DNA of 64,000 nucleotides from Allofournierella_A excrementavium. Lineage in GTDB: Bacteria; Bacillota; Clostridia; Oscillospirales; Ruminococcaceae. A model generated the notes under the pieces. The model was not told the origin of the DNA, did no database searches, and saw nothing but the letters and a program-made list of their open reading frames with translations. The translations under genes and the position numbers were made by a program. Of the stretch, positions 26,211 to 33,413 are shown in pieces. The stretch's first letter is position 1; each line of letters opens with the position of its first letter. The DNA lies in NCBI GenBank assembly GCA_019120375.1, contig DWVE01000056.1:1-64000 (forward strand), given 5' to 3'.

Positions 26211-27614
26211 TCACTTCACTTCCGGCAGGCTGGCGGCCGCGGAGCTCTGGCCCACGCGGCGGGTCATCTCGTCGGGAGCCTCGGGGCGGAAGGCCACGTC
26301 GGGGTACTCCTCGTCCATCACACGGGCCGCCTCGGCCAGGATGATGTCGCCGCCCTTGCCGCTCATCACGCGGCCCATCATCTGCACATGATGGATGTCG
26401 TAGAACTGGGCGTAGAGGCCCATGGTGTGGCCCAGATACACGCCGATGCTGCGGTAGACCGCGGCGGCCCGCTCGTCGTCGGCGGCCATCAGCTCCTGCA
26501 CCACCTTCAGGCGCTTTGCGGGAGGCTCGGTCTCGTCCAGCTCGATGCCGGCGCGGGGGGCCAGCTTGTTCACACCGTCCTGGCTGAAGTACTTCACGCC
26601 GCAGCCGATGTCGCCGCTCCACTCGTCCTCCATGGCGCCGGGCTGGCCGTCCACGGGGGCGAAGGCCAGCTCGTTCAGCCAGCCGCAGATGTTGCCCTCG
26701 CCGTCCACATAGCCCACGGCCTCGCTGGTGCCCATGGCGATGCCCATGATGCCGTTCTCGCCCAGGCCCATGGCGCCCGCCAGCGCGGACACGTCGCCGT
26801 CGTTGGCCACCACCACGGGGATCTCGTAGCCCAGCATGCGGGAGAGGTCCTCGGCCACGCGGGTGTAGATGTTCTTGACCTTCTTTTCAAAGTCGGACTT
26901 GTTCACCTTGAGGAACAGGCTGGCCACCATGCACTTGTTGTCGATGTAGACGCCGGCGGAGGAAACGCCGATGCCGTCCACCTTGCGGCCCTTTTCCATG
27001 ATCTTGGCGGCGGCGGTGGCGCAGGCGGCCAGGATGCCCAGGTAGTGGTAGTCGGGGTTGGGGTTGACCTTGGGGTACCAGACCACCTCTTCGCTGTAGA
27101 TGGTCTCGCCGTCGATGACGGCGCTCACCTTGCGGTCGGAGCCGCCGGCGTCAAAGCCGATGCGGGCGCCGTTGGTGTGCCGGCCCACGCTCTCCGACTT
27201 CTGGAAGGCGGTGGGGCGGCTCTCGTAGGGCAGGCTGATGACCTGGAACTCCCGCTCGTAGACGTTCTCCATGAAGTCCTTGTCGAAGGCGCGGGTGCCG
27301 GTGGCGGTGTAGGCCTTCTGGATCTGGCGGGCCAGGGCGTCGTCGCCGCAGATGTACACCTTGAAGCCGCCCCAGCTCCACAAAAGGAACTTGACCATGC
27401 GGTCCACATAGTAGGCGTCGGCCTCGGCCATCTCGGGGGTGCCGCAGACCTTGCACTCCCAGGTGCCGATCTGGCCGCCCGAGCGCTCCACCGCGATGCA
27501 CAGGGGCTTGGTGGCGGCCAGCTGGTGATACTTGAAAAAGAGGCCCAGAGGAACAAAGCCCTGATCCAGCTCGGGCAGGTTCTTCACCGGGATCTCAACG
27601 TTCAGAAACTTCAT
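26211..27614 (-). CDS. ROK/ASKHA-type sugar kinase-like protein
   Basis: This 467-residue protein carries an actin-like ATPase core from about residue 155: IGFDAGGSDRKVSAVIDGE (phosphate-1-like), VVVANDGDVSALAGAMGLG (catalytic Asp region of ROK kinases) and GIAMGTSEAVGYVDGEG. About 150 unrecognised residues precede this core, which is longer than a normal ROK kinase (about 300). The cysteine pair CKVCGTPE in this extension is notable. ATG 27614 has AAGGAAGGA about 8 bases upstream. The reaction and substrate are not determinable. Confidence 0.75.
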   Translation of the reverse strand: MKFLNVEIPVKNLPELDQGFVPLGLFFKYHQLAATKPLCIAVERSGGQIGTWECKVCGTPEMAEADAYYVDRMVKFLLWSWGGFKVYICGDDALARQIQKAYTATGTRAFDKDFMENVYEREFQVISLPYESRPTAFQKSESVGRHTNGARIGFDAGGSDRKVSAVIDGETIYSEEVVWYPKVNPNPDYHYLGILAACATAAAKIMEKGRKVDGIGVSSAGVYIDNKCMVASLFLKVNKSDFEKKVKNIYTRVAEDLSRMLGYEIPVVVANDGDVSALAGAMGLGENGIMGIAMGTSEAVGYVDGEGNICGWLNELAFAPVDGQPGAMEDEWSGDIGCGVKYFSQDGVNKLAPRAGIELDETEPPAKRLKVVQELMAADDERAAAVYRSIGVYLGHTMGLYAQFYDIHHVQMMGRVMSGKGGDIILAEAARVMDEEYPDVAFRPEAPDEMTRRVGQSSAAASLPEVK

Positions 27615-27675
27615 TTGCGCGTCCTTCCTTTCAGCGTTTGGGCCCCTTTTGGGCGGGGCGGTGCTCTTTGGCTTC

Positions 27676-27705
27676 ATTGTAGCACGCGCTTTGCGCCTTT
27701 GTCTT
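27676..27705 (-). promoter_or_regulatory. Promoter of the ROK-like gene
   Basis: On the minus strand AAGACA (27700-27705) and TACAAT (27676-27681) are separated by 18 bases. The remainder of the 230-base gap (27710-27790) shows nothing I recognise. Confidence 0.5.
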
Positions 27706-27792
27706 GTGTGGGTCGGTCTTTGAGTTTGCACTATCAGCCCCATTTTCACACACTGTTGTCGTTTTGACCAAACCATTTGTACAAAACGCACA

Positions 27793-27824
27793 AAGGCGCG
27801 GGGCGGCGTTCTGCCGCCCCGCGC
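27793..27824 (-). terminator. Terminator of the amino-acid ABC operon
   Basis: A 13-bp G+C stem (ggcgcggggcggc / gccgccccgcgcc) lies just beyond the ATPase gene, followed on the minus strand by a short TTT. Confidence 0.65.
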
Positions 27825-27846
27825 CGGGGTCTTTGGGATGAAATTT

Positions 27847-28569
27847 TCACAGCACCTTGGAAAGAAATTCCTGCAGGCGGGGGTTCTTGGGGTTCGAGAA
27901 GAACTCGGCGGGGGGTTCGTCCTCCTGCACCTTGCCCTCGTTGATGAACACCACCCGGTTGGCCACCTCGCGGGCAAAGCCCATCTCGTGGGTGACCACC
28001 ACCATGGTCATGCCGCTGGCCGCCAGCTCCTTCATCAGCTGCAGCACCTCGCCCACCATCTCGGGGTCAAGGGCGCTGGTGGGCTCGTCGAACAGCAGCA
28101 CCTCCGGGTCCATGGCCAGCGCCCGCACGATGGCGATGCGCTGCTTCTGGCCGCCGGAAAGGGTGTTGGGATAGGCGTTCGCCTTGTCGGCCAGACCGAT
28201 GCGCTCCAGCAGCTGCATGGCCTGCTCGTCGGCCTCGGCCTGGGTCTTGAGCTTTTGCAGCACCGGGGCCAGGGTGATGTTCTGCTTCACCGTCAGGTGA
28301 GGGAACAGGTTGAAATGCTGGAACACCATGCCCATGCGCCGGCGCAGGGCGTTGATGTCGGTCCCCCGGCCGTTCACCAGCTGGCCGTCGAACCAGATCT
28401 CGCCCCCGTCGGGCGCTTCCAGCTGGTTGAGGCAGCGCAGGAAGGTGGACTTGCCGCAGCCGGAGGGCCCCACCAGCACCATTTTATCGCCTTTGTTGAT
28501 GGTGATGTTCAGCTCGTCCAGCACGGTGACCTTGCCGAATTTTTTGCAAAGACCTTTAACTTCGATCAC
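27847..28569 (-). CDS. Polar amino-acid ABC transporter ATP-binding protein (GlnQ-like)
   Basis: This 240-residue ATPase has Walker A GPSGCGKST, Q-loop MGMVFQHFNLFPH, signature LSGGQKQR, Walker B VLLFDEPTSALDPE and the H-loop VVTHE. It belongs to the polar amino-acid importer class. The start is GTG 28569, with AAAGGAGG 10 bases upstream, inside the end of the permease gene (14-base overlap). It energises the permease and binding protein encoded upstream. Confidence 0.96.
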   Translation of the reverse strand: MIEVKGLCKKFGKVTVLDELNITINKGDKMVLVGPSGCGKSTFLRCLNQLEAPDGGEIWFDGQLVNGRGTDINALRRRMGMVFQHFNLFPHLTVKQNITLAPVLQKLKTQAEADEQAMQLLERIGLADKANAYPNTLSGGQKQRIAIVRALAMDPEVLLFDEPTSALDPEMVGEVLQLMKELAASGMTMVVVTHEMGFAREVANRVVFINEGKVQEDEPPAEFFSNPKNPRLQEFLSKVL

Positions 28570-29287
28570 TCTGCGCCAGCCTCCTTTCCACAGTTCTGCC
28601 CAGTTTCTCCAGCAGCATAACGATGGCCAGATAGATCAGCGCCACCGCCAGCAGCGGCGGGAAGGCGTCCCAAGTCTGGCTGCGGATCTGGTCGCCGCCG
28701 CGGGTCAGGTCGCCCAGGGCGATGTAGCCCACAACGGCGGTCTCCTTGACCAGGGCAATGAACTCGTTGTTCAAAGTGGGCAGGATGTTCTTCACCGCCT
28801 GGGGCATGATGATACGGCTCATCACCTGACCGTAGGAAAGGCCCAGGCTGCGGCCGGCCTCCATCTGCCCCGGGTCAACGCTCATGATGCCGCTGCGGAA
28901 AATTTCCGCCACGTAGGCGCCGGAGTTGATGCCGAAGGCGATGATGGCCACCGCCAGTTTGCCCGGGTCCACCGTGGCAAAGACCACAAAGTACATGATG
29001 AGCAGCTGCACCATCACAGGGGTGCCGCGGATGACGGTGAGATAGAACTGGCACACGCCGTTCAGCAGTTTGAGGCCGATGCCGGGCTTGCCGGCCTTGT
29101 CGTGGGTGACGCGCACCACCGACACCAGCGCGCCCAGCACGATGCCGATGACCAACGCTGCCAGGGTGATGATAATCGTGACCTGGAGGCCGTCGGTGAG
29201 GTACTTCCAGCGATCCTCGGCGATGAAGTTCGTATAGATATGTATCTGCCAGAAATCGCTTTCAAAAAACGACTGCAACAGGCCCAT
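28556..29287 (-). CDS. Polar amino-acid ABC transporter permease
   Basis: This 243-residue membrane protein has about five helices and the HisMQ-type signature: GLQVTIIITLAALVIGIVLG, then VIRGTPVMVQLL, EIFRSGIMSVDPGQMEAGRSLG and MPQAVKNILPTLNNEFIALVKE (coupling EAA loop). ATG 29287 is chosen for the AGGAAGG upstream; the frame runs 21 codons further without a ribosome site. It is the only permease, so it should homodimerise. The ATPase gene overlaps its 3' end. Confidence 0.95.
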   Translation of the reverse strand: MGLLQSFFESDFWQIHIYTNFIAEDRWKYLTDGLQVTIIITLAALVIGIVLGALVSVVRVTHDKAGKPGIGLKLLNGVCQFYLTVIRGTPVMVQLLIMYFVVFATVDPGKLAVAIIAFGINSGAYVAEIFRSGIMSVDPGQMEAGRSLGLSYGQVMSRIIMPQAVKNILPTLNNEFIALVKETAVVGYIALGDLTRGGDQIRSQTWDAFPPLLAVALIYLAIVMLLEKLGRTVERRLAQSDRS

Positions 29288-29307
29288 AGGCCACCTTCCT
29301 CTCTGCA

Positions 29308-29343
29308 CAGGAACAGGGGCTGGCAAGCCGGCCCCTGTTCTGC
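29308..29343 (-). other. Intercistronic stem-loop between binding protein and permease genes
   Basis: A stem GAACAGGGGC / GCCCCTGTTC (29311-29320 with 29331-29340), extendable inward, has no U-run on either strand. Its place behind the binding-protein gene suggests an RNA 3'-end stabiliser that allows more binding protein than permease. Confidence 0.55.
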
Positions 29344-29394
29344 CGCACACTTGTGCGATTAATTATACACCAAAACCCCTCTGATTTCCAGCCC

Positions 29395-30252
29395 TTATTT
29401 CAGCACCAGAACGGACTGGATGCCGGTGCAGTAGCTGTCGGTGAAGTCCACGTTCAGCAGGCGCTCCTCGGTGACGGTCATGCCGGCGGCGCCGAAGTCA
29501 GCCTTGCCGCTGTTGATGGCGGGGATGATGGAGGCGAACTCCATGTCCTCAATCTTCAGCTCGTAGCCCAGGTAGTCGCAGATGGCCTTGGCGAACTCGG
29601 CGTCGATGCCCACGATCTCATCGCCCTCGTAGTACTCGTAGGGGGGGAAGTAGGCGTTGGTGGCCATGGTCAGGGTGCCGTTGGGATACTCGGTGCCTTC
29701 GGGGGTCACATAGCCCTCGGCGCCCTCAACACCGTTGATGTACTTGTCCAGGATGGCGTCCATGGTGCCGTTCTCCTTGATGGCGGCAATGGCCTCGTTG
29801 AACTTCTCGGTCAGCTCGCTGCCCTTGTTCAGCGCGATGGCGTAGTCCTCCACGGTGAAGTCCTCGTCCAGCATGATGATGTCGTCGTTCTGCTCGTCGA
29901 ACACCTTGCCGGGCTCGTTGTCGATGATGACCGCGTCCACCTTGCCCTGCTTCAGAGCCAGGACCGCGTCGTTGAACTTGTTGTACTGCTCAACGGTGGC
30001 GCCCTCGATGTCCTGGGCGTAGGTGTCGCCGGTGGTGCCCAGCTGCACGCCGATGGTCTTGCCGGTCAGGTCATCCACGCTGAAGATGTACTGCTTGCTC
30101 TCGGTGGAAGCCGAGGCGGAAGCGGCGGAAGAGCCGGAGGCGGCGGAAGCGGCGGTGCTGCCGGAAGCGGGCTCGCTGGCGGGGGTGGAGCCGCAGGCGG
30201 CGAGGCCCAGGGCCATCACGCCGGCCAGAGCCACGGAGATCAGTTTTTTCAT
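29395..30252 (-). CDS. Circularly permuted amino-acid-binding lipoprotein (SBP family 3)
   Basis: This 285-residue lipoprotein has signal peptide and lipobox GLAAC (Cys20), then a Ser/Ala-rich linker (21-52). The bilobed domain is in swapped order. Residues 58-172 (SVDDLTGKTIGVQLGTTGD ... IIDNEP ... MDAILDKYI) correspond to the usual second half. Residues 192-285 (GTLTMATNAYFPPYEYYEG ... GMTVTEERLLNVDFT ... GIQSVLVLK) correspond to the usual first half. The old termini are joined by a linker at 173-191, and the new termini fall at the interlobe hinge. Expected ligand residues (Asp111, Arg264, the GTTGD loop) are all present, so it is probably functional. It leads the ABC operon, with a near-consensus promoter at 30339-30366. 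Confidence 0.9.
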   Translation of the reverse strand: MKKLISVALAGVMALGLAACGSTPASEPASGSTAASAASGSSAASASASTESKQYIFSVDDLTGKTIGVQLGTTGDTYAQDIEGATVEQYNKFNDAVLALKQGKVDAVIIDNEPGKVFDEQNDDIIMLDEDFTVEDYAIALNKGSELTEKFNEAIAAIKENGTMDAILDKYINGVEGAEGYVTPEGTEYPNGTLTMATNAYFPPYEYYEGDEIVGIDAEFAKAICDYLGYELKIEDMEFASIIPAINSGKADFGAAGMTVTEERLLNVDFTDSYCTGIQSVLVLK

Positions 30253-30338
30253 ATGGATACACTCCTCTTTGTTCCCCCGCAGCGGGGGCGTTGTTTTTTG
30301 GGTAGTCCCCGTCCTGTGCTGGGGGAAACCTTGGGTTT

Positions 30339-30366
30339 AGTATACCGCATATTTATGCTTTGTCAA
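30339..30366 (-). promoter_or_regulatory. Near-consensus promoter of the amino-acid ABC operon
   Basis: On the minus strand a perfect TTGACA (30361-30366) and TATACT (30339-30344) are separated by 16 bases. AT-rich sequence upstream could act as an UP element. Confidence 0.8.
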
Positions 30367-30520
30367 TGAATTTTTATGAATTCCTCGGCTTTTTGTCGCT
30401 TTGAACAAAATCATACTTTTCGAGGCAAGTTCTCTCGTTCGCATTGCCCTATATCCTGTTTATCAGGGCTGCGCCGGGGCGCAAAAGCTTGCCGGCGGCG
30501 CTGCGGGCCGCGCATATCGG

Positions 30521-30550
30521 TGAATATCTATGCATAAAAATGCATATTCA
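30521..30550. promoter_or_regulatory. ArgR-box-like palindrome
   Basis: The core TGCATAAAAATGCA (30531-30544) matches the TGNATNNNNATNCA form of ArgR/AhrC boxes. It is flanked by further symmetric arms TGAATA and TATTCA. It lies in the divergent gap, about 165 bases upstream of the ABC promoter and 33 bases upstream of the feo -35. Regulation of either operon by arginine is inference. Confidence 0.45.
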
Positions 30551-30582
30551 AACATTCCCGGGCCGGGCGGCGGGGCCGCGCC

Positions 30583-30611
30583 TTGACTTTTGCGTTTTCG
30601 GATGCTATAGT
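30583..30611 (+). promoter_or_regulatory. Promoter of the feo operon
   Basis: TTGACT (30583-30588) and TATAGT (30606-30611) are separated by 17 bases. Confidence 0.8.
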
Positions 30612-30619
30612 TGTGCGCG

Positions 30620-30633
30620 TTAGAGGATACTAA
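30620..30633 (+). promoter_or_regulatory. Possible metalloregulator (DtxR/IdeR-like) operator at feo
   Basis: The inverted repeat TTAG-N6-CTAA sits at the predicted transcription start, 8 bases beyond the -10. DtxR-family sites carry TTAGG...CCTAA arms. Position and downstream gene suggest iron-dependent repression, but only the outer four bases of each arm match. Confidence 0.45.
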
Positions 30634-30665
30634 TTCTTATATATAAAAGAGGAGGTGCCGCAGCA

Positions 30666-33002
30666 ATGACGCTGGACAAGCTGCCGCTGGGCAAAGCCGC
30701 CACCATCGAGGCGGTGGGAGGCGAAGGTGCGCTGCGCCGTCATTTTTTGAACATGGGCCTGACGCCGGGCACCCGGGTGACCCTGCGCAAGACCGCCCCC
30801 ATGGGGGATCCCATCGAACTGGAACTGCGGGGCTATGAACTGACCCTGCGGCTGGAGGACGCGAAGAACATTCAGATTGGAGAGCCGGGCGAGCCGGGCG
30901 AAGCGCCCACCGCCTCCAAGGCGGCCATCCCGCCCATCCCCCACCCCGGCCACGGCGAGAAAAAGCGCACGGCCCTGGCGGAGGACACGCCCCTGGTGTT
31001 CGCGCTGGCGGGCAACCAGAACTGCGGCAAGACCACCCTGTTCAACCAGCTCACCGGCTCCAACCAGCATGTGGGCAACTTCCCCGGCGTGACGGTGGAC
31101 CGCAAGGACGGCCAGATCCGCAAGCATCCCCAGGCCACGGTGGTGGACCTGCCGGGCATCTATTCCCTCTCGCCCTACACCAGCGAGGAGATCGTGACCC
31201 GGGATTTTCTGGTGAACAACAAGCCGGACGGCATCATCAACATCGTGGACGCCACCAACATCGAGCGCAACCTCTACCTGACCTTGCAGCTCATCGAGCT
31301 GGGCATCCCCATGGTGCTGGCGCTGAACATGATGGACGAGATGCGGGCCAACGGCAACACGGTGCATGTGAACCACCTGGAGCAGGCCCTGGGCATCCCG
31401 GTCATCCCCATCTCGGCGGCCAAGAACGAGGGCATCGACGAGCTCATCGAGCACGCCATGCAGGTGGCGCTGAACCGGGAAAAGCCCCAGCGGCTGGACT
31501 TCTGCTCCGGCGCGGTGCATCGGTGCATCCACGCCATCTGCCACCTCATCGAGGACCATGCCCAGCGGGCCGGGGTGCCGGTGCGGTTTGCCGCCACCAA
31601 GCTGGTGGAGGGCGACGCGCCCATGCTGGAGAAGATGGACCTCTCGGACAACGAGAAGGACATGATGGAGCACGCCATCACCGAGATGGAGGGCGAAGTG
31701 GGTACCGACCGGGAGGCGGCGCTGGCGGACATGCGCTACGGCTTCATCGGGCAGGTGTGCGCCGAGTCGGTGGTGCGCCGGGGTGAGAGCCGCGAGCACG
31801 CCCGCAGCGTGAAGATCGACAGCATCCTCACCCACCGGGTGCTGGCCATCCCCATCTTCCTGGCCATCATGGGGGTGGTGTTCTGGCTCACCTTCGGCCT
31901 CATCGGCCAGGGCCTGAGCGACCTTTTGAGCCTGGGGCTGGACCAGCTCACCGCCCTGGCGGACAAGGGCCTCACCGCCTACGGCATCAACCCGGTGGTG
32001 CACAGCCTCGTCATCGACGGCATCTTTGCCGGCGTGGGCAGCGTGCTCACCTTCCTGCCCATCATCGTGACCCTGTTCTTCTTCCTGTCCATCCTGGAGG
32101 ACTCGGGCTACATGGCCCGGGTGGCCTTTGTGATGGATAAGCTCCTGCGCAAGATCGGCCTTTCCGGCCGCAGCTTCGTGCCCATGCTCATCGGCTTCGG
32201 GTGCAGCGTGCCCGCCATCATGGCCACCCGCACCCTCTCCAGCGAGCGGGACCGGCGGATGACCATTCTGCTGACCCCCTTCATGAGCTGCTCCGCCAAG
32301 CTGCCCATCTACGCCATGTTCACCGCCGCCTTCTTCACCGACCACAAGGCGCTGGTGATGATCGGCCTGTATGTGATGGGCATGGTCATCGGCGTGCTCT
32401 ACGGCCTCATCCTGAAGGCGGTGGCCTTCAAAGGCGAGCCGGTGCCCTTTGTGATGGAGCTGCCCAACTACCGCCTGCCCAGCGCGGGCAGCGTTCTGCG
32501 CCTGATGTGGGAAAAGGCCAAGGACTTTTTGGTGCGGGCCTTCACCGTCATCTTTGTGGCCAGCCTGCTCATCTGGTTCTTGCAGACCTTCGACAGCCGG
32601 CTCAACGTGGTCACCGACTCCGCTAACAGCCTGCTGGCGGCCCTGGGCGGCCTGCTGGCTCCCCTCTTCGCCCCCCTGGGCTTCGGGGACTGGCGGGTGT
32701 CCACCGCGCTCATCACCGGCTTTTCCGCCAAAGAGGCGGTGGTCAGCACCCTGGCGGTGCTCACCGGCTCCAGCCTGACCACCCTGCCCCAGGCGCTGGG
32801 GGGCATGTTCACCCCCCTCACCGCCTTCGTGTTCCTCACCTTCACCCTGCTCTACACCCCCTGCGTGGCGGCCATCGCCGCCGTGAAGCGGGAGATGGGC
32901 AGCGCAAAGGCCGCGGCGGGCGTGGCGCTGACCCAGTGCGCCATCGCCTGGGGCGTGGCCTTCGTGGTGCGGTGCATCGGCCTGGCTTTGGGCCTGGGCT
33001 GA
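30666..33002 (+). CDS. feoB: Ferrous iron transporter, FeoA-FeoB fusion
   Basis: This 778-residue protein begins with a complete FeoA (SH3-like) domain (1-72: LDKLPLGKAATIEAVGG ... LRRHFLNMGLTPGTRV), then a linker, then FeoB. The G domain has G1 GNQNCGKTTLFN (about 117-128), G3 DLPGIY, G4 NMMDE and G5 SAAK. The membrane part contains the two Gate motifs, including FVPMLIGFGCSVPAIMATR and the later FSAKEAVVSTLAV. Separate FeoA and FeoB proteins are the commoner arrangement; this fusion is known in Clostridia. AGAGGAGG precedes the ATG. A Cys-rich accessory peptide follows. Confidence 0.97.
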   Translation: MTLDKLPLGKAATIEAVGGEGALRRHFLNMGLTPGTRVTLRKTAPMGDPIELELRGYELTLRLEDAKNIQIGEPGEPGEAPTASKAAIPPIPHPGHGEKKRTALAEDTPLVFALAGNQNCGKTTLFNQLTGSNQHVGNFPGVTVDRKDGQIRKHPQATVVDLPGIYSLSPYTSEEIVTRDFLVNNKPDGIINIVDATNIERNLYLTLQLIELGIPMVLALNMMDEMRANGNTVHVNHLEQALGIPVIPISAAKNEGIDELIEHAMQVALNREKPQRLDFCSGAVHRCIHAICHLIEDHAQRAGVPVRFAATKLVEGDAPMLEKMDLSDNEKDMMEHAITEMEGEVGTDREAALADMRYGFIGQVCAESVVRRGESREHARSVKIDSILTHRVLAIPIFLAIMGVVFWLTFGLIGQGLSDLLSLGLDQLTALADKGLTAYGINPVVHSLVIDGIFAGVGSVLTFLPIIVTLFFFLSILEDSGYMARVAFVMDKLLRKIGLSGRSFVPMLIGFGCSVPAIMATRTLSSERDRRMTILLTPFMSCSAKLPIYAMFTAAFFTDHKALVMIGLYVMGMVIGVLYGLILKAVAFKGEPVPFVMELPNYRLPSAGSVLRLMWEKAKDFLVRAFTVIFVASLLIWFLQTFDSRLNVVTDSANSLLAALGGLLAPLFAPLGFGDWRVSTALITGFSAKEAVVSTLAVLTGSSLTTLPQALGGMFTPLTAFVFLTFTLLYTPCVAAIAAVKREMGSAKAAAGVALTQCAIAWGVAFVVRCIGLALGLG

Positions 33003-33026
33003 ATTCTTTCAAAGGAGACTTGCTTT

Positions 33027-33185
33027 ATGGGTCTTGGAGACATCCTCATCCTTGCCGCGGTGGCGGCCGCCCTCATCGGGGCGCTGGCCTTCATCCTCAA
33101 AAACGGCGGCTTCGCGGGCGGCTGCGGCGGCGACTGCGCCCACTGCGCCTCCCGGTGCAGCCACGCCGACGACAAGGAAAAGTAA
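33027..33185 (+). CDS. FeoB-associated Cys-rich membrane peptide
   Basis: This 52-residue peptide starts at ATG 33027 with AAAGGAG 9 bases upstream. It has one N-terminal membrane helix (ILILAAVAAALIGALAFIL) followed by a cysteine cluster (Cys33, 37, 40 and 44; spacing CX3CX2CX3C). This fits the FeoB_associated family encoded directly behind feoB in many Firmicutes. It probably assists Fe(II) handling at the cytoplasmic mouth of FeoB. It is followed by a strong terminator. Confidence 0.88.
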   Translation: MGLGDILILAAVAAALIGALAFILKNGGFAGGCGGDCAHCASRCSHADDKEK

Positions 33186-33199
33186 ACCGGCGTTTGCCC

Positions 33200-33234
33200 G
33201 CCGGGGACGGAAATGCCCGTCCCCGGCTTTTTTT
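33200..33234 (+). terminator. Terminator of the feo operon
   Basis: A 10-bp stem GCCGGGGACG / CGTCCCCGGC is followed by seven T. Confidence 0.9.
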
Positions 33235-33359
33235 CGCCGCGTTTTTGTCCACTATGCAAGGACATTTGTGTTTTTCGTGCGTCCACCATGGAAAACCGTC
33301 CGCTTTTTTGTGAATCTTTGCGCTGGCGCGTCCTTTGGTTTTGTACTATACTAAAGTTA

Positions 33360-33399
33360 CCGCAGCCTCCCCCTTCCGGGAGGCGCGGCAAGTTTTTAT
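33360..33399 (+). other. Hairpin in the serC leader
   Basis: CCGC-GCCTCCC pairs with GGGAGGC-GCGG (33360-33388) and is followed by CAAGTTTTTATT. A possible -10 TATACT lies at 33347-33352, so the hairpin would form near the RNA 5' end. It may be a stabilising element or a short attenuator. The rest of the gap to the feo terminator shows nothing clear. Confidence 0.4.
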
Positions 33400-33413
33400 T
33401 GGAGGGAAACGAA

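Noticed and set aside
29311..29340. Hairpin read as a terminator of the binding-protein gene
   Set aside because: No U-run follows on either strand, and the permease and ATPase genes need transcription through it.
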